Below, one piece after another: positions 47,040 through 60,600 of a stretch of DNA of 64,000 nt. The position numbers and the translations under genes are program-made. The stretch is taken from the NCBI GenBank assembly GCA_031763025.1, contig JASSKH010000024.1:11802087-11866086 (forward strand), read 5' to 3'. The number at the start of each line of letters is the position of its first letter. Position 1 is the first letter of the stretch. Source of the stretch: Macrocystis pyrifera (taxonomy: Eukaryota; Sar; Phaeophyceae; Laminariales; Laminariaceae). A model generated the notes under the pieces. It was not told the DNA's origin and did not search any database. It saw only the letters and a program-made list of their open reading frames with translations.

Positions 47040-47437
47040 ACTCCACCCATTTTGATCTTCCCCGACTGGGATGCCGTAGCCGACGGCCCCCGCCCCTTCC
47101 ATGTGTACCGCGACGCCTGTATCGTCGGTCTTGGTGCCGTGCTCGAACATGAACTGCCGGACGGTTTAGTTCGGTCCATTGCACATATCAACCGCGCTAC
47201 CCTCGATTCTGAGAGGCACTGACTTGAAAGCCGGCAGCATTGTCTGGGTCATCAAACGACTCGGAGGAGGCTATGAGGCACGAAGTTTCGCGTATTTTCG
47301 GACCTTAAAGCGCTCGAAAGCCTCCGTAAAGTAGGAGATTTTAACGCGCGCGTCCAGCGGTGGCTTGAGTCTCGAGTTCCGAAAGGGCAGCGCCAACAGA
47401 AATACTGATTTTCTGTCCCGTTTGCCAGAGCCCGCAA
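47040..47437 (+). pseudogene. RNase H part of the older gypsy fossil
   Basis: Shows an RNase H-like RDACIVGLGAVLEHE segment directly after RT, as expected. Confidence 0.7.
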
Positions 47438-48694
47438 CAGAACACGACCGCAATGGGTCTAGCAGACACCCCACCGTCGAAGACGGCGGTATCTTATTTA
47501 TCCGAGCCTGCGGGTTTCGAGCATCTTCACCGACTCCCGGTGTCGGCTTGGATGGGCTGGTGCCCCGCCCCGGCAGTGCTGTTTTGGGTGGGCTGCTTTT
47601 CACCTCTTCGGATGTTCGTCATTTTCGCGCACACGGGCCACGTACGAGGATCGGCGAGGTTTCTGTTCCTTCGGGGAGATTCGTGGCTCATATATCTGCT
47701 TCCGTCGCCACCGTTGATAGTCCGTTCTGGCCGTGGGGGTATCTCGCCCACCGCCAACACCGCTGTCGTTTCGGTTGTTGTCGTACCCTCAGGGGGCGGC
47801 AAGGTCTCTGCAGGAACCCCCACTGCCGTGTCAGCCGTTGCTCAGCACGCTCCTTCCCAGACAAGCACTTCATAATGAGCAGATTCCGCCGTGATCACTG
47901 ATCCTGCCGCGTCTGCCCCTTCACCGCCTGGCAATCCGGCACCTCTAACTGTCTTGCCGCCGGCGGGCCGTATCTCCATCCAGACGCTTCGAACAACAGC
48001 CGCTGTCACTGGAAGTGCGCCGCCTGCTGTTTATTATGGCTTCGGGTCTGGCCGGGCCTTTAGACCATCCGCCTGTTGTTCTATCACCCCGCCGCGCGAG
48101 TCCCACGGTCAAACTCGTCCCCGAGCGTCGCTATGGGCCTTGCTCCTGCCGCTTCGCCCGTCCCGACGGCACCTGTTCCGTCCGACCGCGACCGCGCCGA
48201 GCCTGTGGGGATTCCTCGTTTACCGCTTCCACCGCTGACCGATGTACTGGCCGTCACAACGACCGACTAGGATGGCCTCGGGCGCAGCTGCCGAATATCA
48301 CTTCGGTGATTCCGCAGCGTGTTATTCGCACGCCGACTGGGTTCTGGAGCAACAGGCCTAGCCCGCGTGCAACGCAGCCATGCGCTACATAGCTCTTGGC
48401 CGTCCTGCCGACGTTTTCTCGTGTTTTCCTTCTCGTCAACGCTCTTCCGTCTTGGAGGTTCAGGAGCTTGCTGGAAAAGGACCACTGCACACCACCGACG
48501 AAGGCATCGTCCTGCTCGTCCAGCAGCCGTCTCCACCCCTTGCACCGGGCACGCAACGCCCGGTGGGTCGAGCGGCCTGTTTATTGAGCGACGAGCATAT
48601 TCGCATTTATGTGCCGCTGTCATGCGTCCCTGGGTCATGAAGGCTTAACATTCTACAGCTTTCTGCCACCTGGAGACCACGCGCAATCCTGCGT

Positions 48695-50105
48695 ATGCTC
48701 CAGGCTTTGTATTGGTGGGTAGGTATGAACACCTGCACCCGGTGGTGGCCAAGCAATAGCTTGAAGTGTCAAGAACGGCAAATCTCGCGGCAGACCGTCC
48801 GGTGGTCCATCATCACGATGCCCGCGCCAGAAGGGCCCGGCATCGCCGTCAGCCATGATTTATTCGGCCATGTTCCGGTTACGCAGCCTCGAGGTAACAC
48901 GTACATCTTTCTCTCCACTGATTGGTTCAGTCGCCGAGTCGACATGTTCGCAGTTACAACGGGATTAGGGCCAGTAGGGAGGTCACTTTGAGGTCCGGAC
49001 TTTTCAGCCGCTGAGAGCTACTCGGCCGAGTAACTAACCCTATTAATTCGCAGTGTAAATATTGTATGCATTTTCTTTTTCTCTTTATGCACTGCCTTGG
49101 GATCGTTGGTTATTTTGCCAAACAGTGTGCTCTATGTCCAATTTTGGGCGAGGTACAGACCCACTCGCCCGAGTGGCGTAGGCCCGGGTAGTCAAAATAT
49201 GGGCAGCATACCCCCCCCTACGGCAGCAGGAGTCGCGGCTGATTTCACCGCTGACGGTACGGCTAACGATCTCACCAACCCGTACATTCCCCTCAGGGGA
49301 TGCCCGCGCGGTGTACGCTCGGACAACGGCCTCCGATTGTGCTTAAAGCTTTCGCACGCCGTTTATCAGCTTTTCGGGGTTCGGAAAATTGCCACCAGCT
49401 CCTACTACCCAAACGGCAACGGTGGGGTGGAACGTGTAAACCACACGATAACTCAGATGCTGGCTATAGTCGTCAACAAACTCCGACACAACTGCGATTG
49501 ATAGCTCCCTCACGTCGAATTTGCGTAGAATAATTCGGTAAGTGTCACCGCGGGTTTGATTCCTAACGACGTTCACATGGGTCGGCTGCCGCGCCTCCCT
49601 CACAATTGTCGAGCGCGCTGGGGTCGCCGGTCACCAGAACTTAGCCGGCGACCAGTTAGAAAAAAAAGCGACTTGGCGACGGACCGCCAGCAGCGCCCTC
49701 AACGTTGCTCGCGTCAACCGCTGCCACTCCTCCCTCTCTGAGGCATTGCGCCGGTTCCCAAATTCACTGTTGGCTGTGCTTGGGGACAGAATACGTACCA
49801 CCATCAGACAGGGCGCGAGCACTGACTTGGACGCCAATGTCCTCAAGGCCAAACCCTCGCTCAGCTGGACGGGCCACCACAAAGTTCTCGCAGTTGGCCT
49901 CTGCTCCTCCGCAGACACCCCAGGCGGACCACGCCTTGGTGTAAAATTCCTATATTTGGATCTGCTTTCCTCCCGGCGCTGACGGCCGCCGGTGCGTGTC
50001 AGTACAACGCTACAAGCCCTGTGCCAGGCCCCACGACTGCGGCGACATACTGAAGTATTTTCCAGCCGTATTGGCGAAATACGTCTCAACAACTTCTGCA
50101 AGAAA
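48695..50105 (+). pseudogene. Integrase part of the older gypsy fossil
   Basis: Catalytic-core segments (STDWFSRRVDMFAV; VRSDNGL; YYPNGNGGVERVNH) are followed by a C-terminal segment with LSWTGHHKVLAVG at about 49,850. Confidence 0.82.
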
Positions 50106-50110
50106 CCCCC

Positions 50111-52099
50111 CGTATGTTCCCTAACCCAAAACTGAAAGTATCTGCTTGTGCAGTCCGAATGTTCAAAATCAGCTTGGAACAATTTCGACTTGAGATTCCG
50201 ATGGCCCACATGCCAGGTTTTGGGGCCAAAATCCGACGATTTGGGCCATCAGTTTTTCCAATTAAAAAAACATGGTTTCAGATTCAAGATGTTACCCACG
50301 CAAGCAAGCAGAAGCAGCAGAACGATCGACGAGTTAAATGGTGACGCTGCGACGTTGGTTCGAGCCTGATGCACAGTCGGCGGTCGGCGCGTCTTTTTGT
50401 GGCCGGACTGTAGTCGGCTGGCCTAGAAACGAAGAGAAGCGCACTCGGTGCGCGTGCCTCTCAGTGGATACGTGCACGTAGACTACAGCAGCAGCAGTCA
50501 GATAGTCCACGTGCTGGGTTTGGATGCCTAATAGGGTCTAAATACTATGTACCAAGACAGGCGGACTCGAGCGCACTCGGCACGTCGCTACCAAAGGCAA
50601 CCAGACTTAGCTCAGACGCTTGGGTCCTACGCCCGGTGAAGCGCACGCGACACGCCACTTCTCGGCGCCAGACTACAGCGACAGTTGGTCTCGACGTCTA
50701 CTCGAATCTCTGCACGCACAACGAATACGTTTTCTTCGAAGCTGTGGAATACCGTTTCGATTTGCGAGCTTCACAGCTGAAAATACGGTCAACATCTGAA
50801 GCTCAAAGTCTAAACCTCATAGAAAACAGGCTTAGGTCAGCAATTGCTGTTGCATCACACGACAAGTGCCGCAGACGAAACATCAGTTTCGATTATTTTT
50901 AATTTTACTCGTAGGATAGAGAAAGCGTTACTCCTGTTCGTGGACTGCTTCGCTTTCTGTTTGCGTCTGTTTGTTTACGTCACACCCACACGACCGCATC
51001 GAATCCCATGGGCAGTAAGAGCGTTCCTTGTTGCCTCCCCTCGCTCGTCGGCTTGTTGCGATTAAAAGCCAATACTCTTAGGAAACAGTGCACAGGCTCT
51101 CTATCACCCCAAATGCAGTCTATTACGGACTAACATGTTTGAAGTGTCGACCCACGGGCCGGATCTTGGGGATAGAAACCGCGGGTGGAAATGTTTTATT
51201 TCGATTTGTTTCAGCTGTGATATCGATATTGGAGAGGAGACAGTTTGGTAGGGTGCCTGATGCGGCCTTGAGGTGTGTATGGGCTGTTGTTTACTCTTCT
51301 GGGCGACCAAAACTAAATATAGATCGATCACCAGTGAAATAATCCGTCTCGTACATTGCTTTACGTTATTCGGGTTCGCTTGGTGTTGCTTGGGTGAGTG
51401 GAAATGCCTGTCTTTGACCATTACAGAACAACTATTGTATTTATAACAGCTACGGACGTACCATTTTTCCCGCGACTTATCCCGCGGGAGGGGTTGTATT
51501 TGTTTACTCAGTACGTTTAGTCCGCTTGCGCTCCTCATGTGAGCAACTACTACTGTACCGGTTTGTATGATACTTTCGCGGGAGTATGATTAGCGCATAG
51601 AAATCGTGGCCGGGTTGCGCGAACATTCTCCTTTGGAGTCATATTTCGGCTGAACAACTGAGCCCCGCGTGTGATAAGCTCAGAGAAAATTAAGCCACCA
51701 CCCCGACCGTGGTATTTCTCCCGCTTTTTCTTGCCCATCGTTTTCGTCGTCTCGGACGCTCGATTACGATCTGCAGCATTAAATAACAGCCTTCAAAAAC
51801 AATCAATCTGCTCGAACCACAACTAGATCGTATCTGTATATAACAACCAAACACCATCGCCCAGCTAAGGCTAGCCCGCTCAGTCCACCTATTTCTAACC
51901 CCGACGGGTTGTTGCTCAGGAACCAGTAACACAAATCGGCAAGAGGAATCGCCTCGAGCTGTCTGCAGAATACCGCAAATTCGAGTCATTTCTTACTGTA
52001 GTTAATCCGACCTTCCATTGCCATGCCAGAACAAAGAACAAACGGGATCGAGCGAACAATTTGCGCCGTACTACCCTTAGCTTGGTTTACGACTGCCTT
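50111..52099. other. Non-coding stretch, nothing recognised
   Basis: Only short overlapping frames. No LTR, RNA or repeat structure was seen. Confidence 0.4.
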
Positions 52100-52438
52100 T
52101 TTTGTTTTTCATCATCACTTTTACTTTCCAGCCCACTCGTAGGAGGTTTTACCCTCGACGACCTTCTGGACAAGCCGTGGTCACAGGTGTCGTCCCTTCT
52201 CCCCCCCGGTATGTGCCTTTAATTTTTGTCGCGTATAGGGTTCAGCATTCCCACTCGCTCGTCGATTTTTCATCGAATGCAGCTAACTCACGCTCTCACG
52301 CTTTCTGCTTATCAATATTGTTTTTAATTTTTTTAATGCAAGAAAAAGTCCCTACGAGCGTGCACTCGGTGAGATTTGAACCCACGAAATTGATCTTGAT
52401 AGGCACGCGGACCACCTACCAAGCCACCGGGGACGCCG
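52100..52438 (-). mobile_element. tRNA-derived SINE, copy 2
   Basis: Read on the minus strand it matches the copy at 4,321-4,660. A tRNA-like head has an A-box-like tggcttggtagg (about 52,428) and a B-box-like gggttcaaatc (about 52,375-52,385), a T-arm-like GTGGG/CTCAC stem and a T-run at about 52,342-52,346, followed by the shared non-tRNA body. In this copy gtccc at the start can pair with gggac just before the T-run, and cgag/ctcg forms an extra hairpin. Confidence 0.78.
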
Positions 52439-54566
52439 GTTTGCACCAGCAAATACAAAAAGTAGAAGTAGATGCTTACTCTCGAATGTGCGTCGTATCC
52501 CGTTTGGGCTGACGGCCACAACGACGGTTTTTGGTGCGGGGCGACACCAAAAAAACGAGGGGTCTCGAAGCGGTCAGGCTCGGCTTACTCCTCCTCACGT
52601 CACTCCCGCAAACCGTCTCCTACGACTCAAATGCGGCGTTACTATAATTCGGGTGCCCGACTCGATCTACTCGCATCCCTTCCCTCGCTCGCCTCAACTC
52701 GTCGCCCACTTCCAAACGTAAGATATTCCAGGTAGATATGCAGCCTATATCTAAGAAGCCTGGAGAATAAAATCGATATTTTAGCAACGCTTCGAACGAT
52801 AAACATATGTAATATATATGGCATCATGGGTAAACCCTCCCAGAATCCCCCACTTATTCAACTCAGAAGAAGTTGACATTCGATAGAGCATACATATCCT
52901 TCTCTGTCACTGAGAAAACCTTCGTAGCTGCTGGAGCTGTTGTTGCAGGTATTTCAGTTGACATCTCGCCCCCTTCATTCAGCCGTCGAATTCCAAAACA
53001 TCGGCTGAGACGTCCGTATACGTCTCGTGCTCTCCCAACTATAATTCGAGGTTTCCAATGACTAAGGCGGCGATAATACATGTATCCATCGCCCCGCTTT
53101 CACCATGGTTTTGGCCTTTTCGACCTGTCAGACTGCTAAGATCAGCGATGAAGCATTGGTCCCACGGCGTTCTGCATGCGAACAGTCCGCCGACGGCTCC
53201 AGAGACTTCGTGCATTCCGTCTCAATCATACCAGCCTGCCCTTGTTTTTTCCTGCGCGACGAGCTCCGTCCAAGTGCGCTTGATGTCCGCCCGATACTTT
53301 AGTTCACTGCGGAACGGCTCTGCTCCCGTCGCCTCCCAGCCCTGTCTCCGTTTAGGACCTTCGGCGAGAATGTCCCTGCACACTTACGAAAAGTGGGAAA
53401 GCGTTTCTACACTGGCTCCAATTACCGGGCGGTCCTTGCTCCCTGTGAAACGGCACATGACAGGTGACAGGAGGGCATGGGAAGCGCATTTGAGATGCAG
53501 GTTTCCGTAGAAAGGAGGGTGGCGAAACACAGGCAAGCCTACCAACGTTTCTCGCACGCCTTTTTTTTTTCATCTAAACGAAACCCTCAATGACCTCTCG
53601 CGGCGAGAAATACAGACAGTATACATGATATATATCCACTTAAAAGTCAATCACGATACCGTACGTTAGACCCGAGCTCATGCCGAAGGAACCCGTCCTG
53701 CTAATGCTTTGCTAGGTTCGCCTGATTGGGCGGTATACCCAAGCGAGTAAGCACGTGGAAATACGTCTAGCTGCGATCGATGCCTCTACCACGTAGCCTT
53801 CATGGGATTATCGAAACAGTACACTGTCCGTACTGTAGGAAGAGCATATATCTACTGTACAATATACGTGCGACGACTCTACTAATCCTATCCCTAAGCC
53901 TCTCGTTTGCGCATCATATCGACAATCGAAAACCCCAAGTTTTTTCGCTGACGTTCGCTGGGCGCCGGGTAGCCGACGCCGAAACCAGTATCCCTGGAGT
54001 TTGTGTTGACGTCGAAGTTCAGTATAGAAACTGAAGTTCGCTTTAGAGCTCTATCATCATGCCAATTCCCATGAAGCAACGGGAGCCGTATGCCGTCGTA
54101 CCTATTTGGATGAAATAACGTATACCCTTGCTAACATGATGTTCGAGATATCAGGCCCTGGTGTGAACTTCGTCGGACGTCTCGACCAAGCGCTGACATC
54201 ACATGTTGGTTGTTACCGCCTACAATCATCCTACCATTGCTTGTATCATCGAGCAGGAAGCATGAATCCAGTGCTGATGCTGTCCTAGTAAAGTGTGATT
54301 CGTAAGTAGGGTGTAGAACAACCGAATGGCCCCTCAATACAACCTTCTTTCTAAACGTTCGTCGATGCTTTTGTTAATAGCAAAATTACGGGGGCTCGTC
54401 CGCTCCAATTCTTCTCTAGTCCTCAGGCAAACCCTTCTACACGCCATTCCGTCCTTGTGACACTCAAACAGGTGGCCGACGCAAGCGGTGACACTTAGCA
54501 CGTGCGCATTTCAACGGCGAACATTCCCGTCTTCCTACCTTAGATGCTTCCGTCAGCTGAACCGGA
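52439..54566. other. Downstream of the CBM6 gene, no supported gene
   Basis: A 150-codon plus-strand frame at 53,058-53,510 and a minus-strand frame over the same stretch lack start, splice or domain support. A T-run lies at about 53,563. No repeats recognised. Confidence 0.4.
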
Positions 54567-54681
54567 CTAAGTTGCGGTTTTCGACATGGTGAAGTAGTCG
54601 ATATTGAAGGATTTGGACTCAACGCATAGCCAAATTTTGATGCCTGCACCCTTTTTGAGGCCACCAGAACCGTTGCCGTTC
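54567..54681 (-). CDS. CBM6 gene last exon A5 (end of module and stop)
   Basis: Acceptor ccgtaacag. Reads NGNGSGGLKKGAGIKIWLC and SFNIDYFTMSKTAT, then TAG. It is homologous only to the first part of the other A exons; no new module begins. Confidence 0.86.
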
Positions 54682-57600
54682 CTGTTACGGTAAGCAATGT
54701 GCAACGAATACAGTGGGAGCGAACAGTGCACGAAACGTGGTGGGACTTGGTCAAGTTGACGCAGGGTTCGACCGAGTCCATCGGAGGCCTAATTGGTCCC
54801 TTGAAGAGGCATATATACTGGATTTTTGCGTCCGCATTCCAAAGCCTTTGGGGATATTTTCCATTTTAGTTCAACATCAGTATGTGAGCGATGTGCCCCG
54901 GGAACGGACGCACTTCTAACGATATATATGCGATGTATTTCCCGGGAGGACAGATATGGTGCAAACGTAACCAGGGGGCACAGGCCTTAATCGGCATCTG
55001 GTCAATCGATCCCTCACAACGACATAGTGCACCATATAGTTTCGGCGCCGTCGCACCGAGCACATCTGTGGGGGACGTATTCGCGTTACGTAGTACGGAA
55101 ACATGTGAGAGAGTACGCACGGATGAACCAGAGCTTCAGCGACGACAGGTCGTGATCAGAACTTGACGACGTTATCACCGTCATCACCAGTACATGGCGA
55201 ACGGCTGGATCACTCCGCGAAATACCGGAACAATCGCGGACGATGAAACGATCGGGTATCGGTACTAATAACGTCGACGACTCACACGGCCAAGTCTTGG
55301 TAGCGGAGATTTCCTCCAGTAGCCGGCACCTCAACTTTGCCGCTCAGATCGGTCGTGAAGTCGTCGCAATCAGTGCCACCGGTGACGATACGGAACGAGC
55401 CAGAGCCGGTGCTGGCAGCCACCCTGAAGGTGAAGTAGACATCACTCACTGCGATAGGGGGTGGGATGGAGGATTTCCAGGTGAAGACTATTGTCGGTCC
55501 AGGCTGGATTCCTGGTAGCATCTGTAATCGAGCTCGTCGGACTCACAAACCCCGCTCAGAGCAGACAACCAGTTGGATCGTCAAGCGCGAACGTTTGGCA
55601 TCCATGGTGATGATGATGTGCCGAAGCGCTCGTTGGGCACGTCGGTATATATTCCATAGTATACAAACGAAAACTAGATTGGTTTCCAGGTTCGACCACG
55701 TCATCTGTTACCTGGTGTTCATACGATGAAAATCAGCGCAAACTGCTTGAAAAGGAAACGCTCGTAGACTACAACACATGTCTCTCTCACTTGAATTGGT
55801 CACGTCGATGGTGTATCGCAGGTATTCGCCAGCAGTCATGTAGCCGACGTTGTAGCCGCCATCGTCCATAACGTTGATGTCCACGTCTTCATGCGGCCGG
55901 AACGCCTGTCATTGGGTATCATAACGAGTCAAGCATCGGGGAAGCAGTCTTCGGAATGACTCCGCGTTTGCTCCTCCTATATGGGTTATAGTGTTGGTAA
56001 TCGATTCGACTGCCTTCAGGCTACGGATATATTGAGAGGGGTGCTTCGCTCCTACACAGAAAGACGACTAAACGCAACGCGCTTCTAAGCATGAATGATT
56101 CACCAGAAACGTGGAGACCAACGGGCTGGACGCGTGGTGGTTCACGCATTTCCTTGCGGGGAGTTGAAACAAATATGGTATACGTGCTCAACATCTGCTT
56201 GTGTCGTTTTGTTTCCGGTTAGAAGGTCAGGGTCGGAAGTCAGCCAGGAGGCAGCCAGGAGGCAGCCAGGAGGCAGACAGCAGGCATACAGATAGTGTTA
56301 GGGACTGTAGACGCAGATGACAACACCTAGCACCTGCACGTTTGTACAACAACTACCCGCTTCCACGTACCCCCTTATTGTTTCCCTGAGAGGAATCTGA
56401 GTATGCCACGCCTTCTCCGCCCTCGTCAAACTCTTCCGCCTGAATGGTGCCAGGAACAGTTGCGGCGACACCTTCCCAGGGGCCTCCATCCTCAAGCGGT
56501 TCAGAAGGAGATGGGGTCGGCACTGTGGGCGCGGTGCTTGTTTTCGACAGAGTGAAGTAGTCGATGTTGAAGGATTTGGACTCGATGCACAACCAGATGA
56601 TGGCGTCGCTAGCTTTGTTAATGCCGCCGTTGCCGTTGCCGTTCCTACGACGGCAGTCAATATGCAGCGTCAAAATTGAGAACGAAGAGCGAAGAAATTG
56701 GGGTCGTATGCGAATAGGCCAGAATGGGGTTCGGCCGCGAGCGGTGGAGGCGAACCAGACCCCTTGGAGGGGCGCAGTTGCTGCATTTTGCGGAATGTTT
56801 CCATTTTCGTTGAGGGCTAACTCCTCACATACCCTGGAACAGGACGCATCTTCCAACCCGGTGCCTACGCTGTGCTCACGAAGTAAGCATCAGTGGCAAA
56901 CCGATCAAGCAGCGCATGCCTAAATCGACATCTGATGGATGGCGCCCTCGCGAATACAACTTCGAAGATGTCGCACAACGTCATGTCGACACCGCCAATT
57001 GAAGCACATCAATGCGGGTCTCATCAACCATACTTCGCGAGCAATGCGGGCAGCTCCCACGGTTGCAACAGACCTCAAAAGGACCGCATATCATGTTCAG
57101 CACCGGACTATATCATCACCGGACATCGCGAACGTCTATAACTAGAACACCTCGCGAGATTACCGCAACGACGGCGGGCGAATACACGGCCGGTTACTGC
57201 TTGCAGCAAGGACTCACACTGCCACATCTTGGTAGATATTGTTGCCTCCCGTGTTCGGCACCGAAACAAGGCCGCTGAGGTCTGTGGTATAGTCGTCGCA
57301 ATCACTTCCACCGGTGACGACGAGGAGCGAGCCAAGGTCGCCGGCAGACGCCACTCTGAGGGTGAAGTAAACATCACCCACTGCGAAAGGCGGGATCGAG
57401 AGTATATTGATGAGCACTGTGGTCGTTCCCCGTTACACGCCTGATCATATCCGAAATCGAACTCATGCTGTACATACACACCCCAAGAATATCACGTAAC
57501 GTGTTGAACAGCCTATGACACAAGATTGGTAGAGACAGTGGGATACCTACATACCGCAGTGCTTGCTAGGATGACATCAGCAGCAGTTACTGACAAATCC

Positions 57601-60600
57601 TCTGATGCAGCTACGGTAGAGCCACAGTCACGTCGTGTTCAAGCGATGGACCTAAACATGAACCGCTCGACAATGAAACCCTTAGACTTGCGACGACTGC
57701 TCTGAAACGCGAGCCATTGTTTTCATGTTTCGCACTTGAATTGGTTACGTCCACGCTGTATCGCAGGTATTCGCCAGCAGCGACGTAGCCGACGCTATAA
57801 CCACCATCCTTCATTTCGTCGATATCCAGGTCTTCGTCCGCTCGGAACTCCTGTCATCGTGTACCATGATCCAGGCAAACATCGGGTCGCTGTGTATGTG
57901 AGCATCAGGAATGCAGACAGCGTGGGTATATCCAAAATGAATTTTGAGTTAAAAACACCCCTTGTCGATAATCATTGCCTATACTATGGTGATGCGTATT
58001 AAATAATAGAAGAGAGCTGTCATCGTGCACCATAATCCAGGCAAACATCGGGTCGCTGTGTATGTGAGCATCAGGAACGCAGGGTTTATCCAAAATGAAT
58101 CTTGAGTTAAAAACACTCCTTGTCGTTAATCATTGCCTATACTGTGGTGATGCGTATTAAATAATAGAAGAGAGCTGCGTGTGCCATTATACTGTAGAGG
58201 GGGGACCAACCGTAGTCGCTTCTCTTGATCTGTGATTGACCAGACACATGAAACGTAAGATACCGGATTCGTGGCCTTGGTAGACGTTTTCAACTTTGCG
58301 TAGATGCTTTTGCCGAACCTGATGCATAAGTGCGTATTGTCCATGCCTATTAGCCCCCAATGAGAAGGTACCACCTAACAGGCGGGCGGTTGCACACGAT
58401 GATCCATCACAGCGGCGCTTTCAAATGATTGTACGTACTGTACGTGCAAAATTCGTCACCCCGAAAATGTGTTTTTCGACGATAATCACCCATATCCACC
58501 TACCCCCTTTATGTTTCCATCAGTGGAGTCTGAGTAGCCCACGCCTTCTCCACCGAAGTCGAACTCTTCCGCCTGAATAACGCCGGGAACAGGTGGGGCC
58601 ACACCTCCGTAGGGGTCGGGTGTCTGAGGCTCGTCCGGGTCTAGGACACCGGTCTTGGATATAGTAAAGTAGTCGATGTTGAAAGATTTTGACTCTACGC
58701 ACAGCCAAACGACAGTCTCGCGAGCGCTAAGACCCCCGGTACCGTTGCCGTTCCTGTGACGGCAGTTAACATGAAACGAGGATGCCGACATCGAAGAGCA
58801 CAAGAGACGCGGTGGGGGTAGGTTAAATTGGCGCAAGGTTCGGTCGAGTGTATCCAAGGCAGAAGCGAGACCTTGAGGGGCGACTGTTTCTTTCCTTCTT
58901 TAACGTCCTTCGGCGCCTCAACCTTCTCATCGCTCAGAAGCATGTGATGGATACATCCTAGGAGAGGGCGTTTCATTCAACGCGGCGTCTGTAGTTCGTT
59001 TCACGAGAGTAAAAAACTATTCAAAAATCCAATGAAGCAACGCCGATCTCAGTTAGAAGGTGGTGGATGGCACCCTCGCTAAGGAAATATCGATGTAAGG
59101 TATCAGTTGGCCCTACTGCGCGACCAATGTGGACAGTACCATACGGCTGGACCAGAGCTCGACCGACTGCAGGTCCTGCTTACGACCGGCCGACATGCCA
59201 ACCGTTTATTCTCGAACGGCTAGAAGACGGTGCGAAAGATCAAACTGAGGACGGAAAAAGACACGTGAGTGTTGATTGCGTCGAGGACTCACACATTTAA
59301 ATCTTCGTAGCGAGTATTTCCTCCAGTAGACGGCACCTCAACAAGGCCGCTAAGGTCGGTCGTATAGTCGTTACAATCAGTGCCACTTGAGACAATGCGG
59401 AACGAGCCAAGACCGTTGGAGGAAGCGATCCTGAAGTTGAAGTAGACGTCATCCACTGCAAGAGAAGGCGAGACGAAGGGATTCTGGATTAGCACTCTCC
59501 CCCCCCCCCCCGCTATCTGCTTGGTTGTACCGGCAATCGATCATGCTGGAGGTATAATCCGCAATGAGACCACTCAACGTTTTGAAGTGCCTAGAGCGAA
59601 CATATGCGTGGCGATGGTACCTGTGTGGATGCGTGTTGAATGCAGTACAACGGTTGCTGGACTGACCCGAAAGGTATACTTTAATGGCTATGATCAAGTC
59701 AGCAGGTACATCCTGTTCTTGCAGTGAACCTAAGCGTGCTTCACTCGTAAAGGAACTCTTTCTAAGCACGGCGACTGCACTTTAGAACACGTCCCGCACT
59801 TTTTTTGGTTACGTCGAGGGTGTATCGCAGGAATTCGCCAGCAGTGATGTAGCCGACGTTTTAACCACCGTCGTCCATAGCGTTGATGTCCACATCTTCA
59901 TCCGGTCTGAACGCCTGTCATCGCGTGTCAGAATCGGTTGAAATCGTGTTACTATGTCTGTGAGCAACGGTAAACGAACGACGTCGTGGCTTAACCCTGT
60001 CGATGTTATCCAACTTGAGGGTTAAACACCCTTATCCTGACATTGCTTACGACCTCTGTTGTCTTGAGGAGGAATATAGTATGGAAGAAAGCTGCGTGCG
60101 CCTTGATAGAAGTCGTTGAGGTCACTGTTTGACATCTGTGATTCGCTAGATAGGTAGAGCGCAACAGGTTTAAATCACGCCCGCGAAAACGTTTAGAGCT
60201 TTGCCTAGCTGCCAAACGATTGCGCACGCAAACTTCAGCACCTAGCACCTGCACGTTTGCACGACAACGAGTCGCTTCCACGTACCCCTTTTTGTTTCCC
60301 TCAGTGGAGTCTGAGTAACCCACGCCTTCTCCGCCCTCGTCGAACTCTTCCGCCTGAACGGTGCCAGGAACAACTACGGCGACACCTCCCCAGGGACCAC
60401 CATGGTCCTCAGCTGCCGTCGTAGTAAAGTAGTCGAGGTTGAACCCTCTGGAGACTGCGCACAACCAGATCTGAGTTACACCAGCGGACAGGCCACCAAC
60501 ACCTTGGCCGTTCCGGGAACGATATTGAAGATTAAACAAAGCCGAGCAGACAATATGATGGGGATTGGGTTCGTCGCCGCAGGGGCATTCGCTTGCATTC

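Larger units (their letters stand above)
42429..50110 (+). mobile_element. Ty3/gypsy LTR retrotransposon fossil, heavily decayed
   Basis: Parts in order on the plus strand are gag with zinc knuckle, protease/linker, reverse transcriptase, RNase H and integrase with its C-terminal segment. The pol sequence is of a kind I associate with algal gypsy elements (inference). It is broken, with well over ten interruptions, and so is older than the fossil at 9.6-16.9 kb. LTRs were not identified and the outer limits are approximate. Confidence 0.85.

Noticed and set aside
53058-53510. Plus-strand ORF of 150 codons and a minus-strand frame over the same stretch
   Set aside because: No domain, start context or splice support for either. 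The composition is like the surrounding non-coding DNA.
55282-55521. Longer versions of the CBM6 C exons that begin upstream of the gcag acceptor
   Set aside because: The extra residues are not conserved between copies, while the gcag site has a pyrimidine tract in all four copies and gives constant 163-nt exons in phase.
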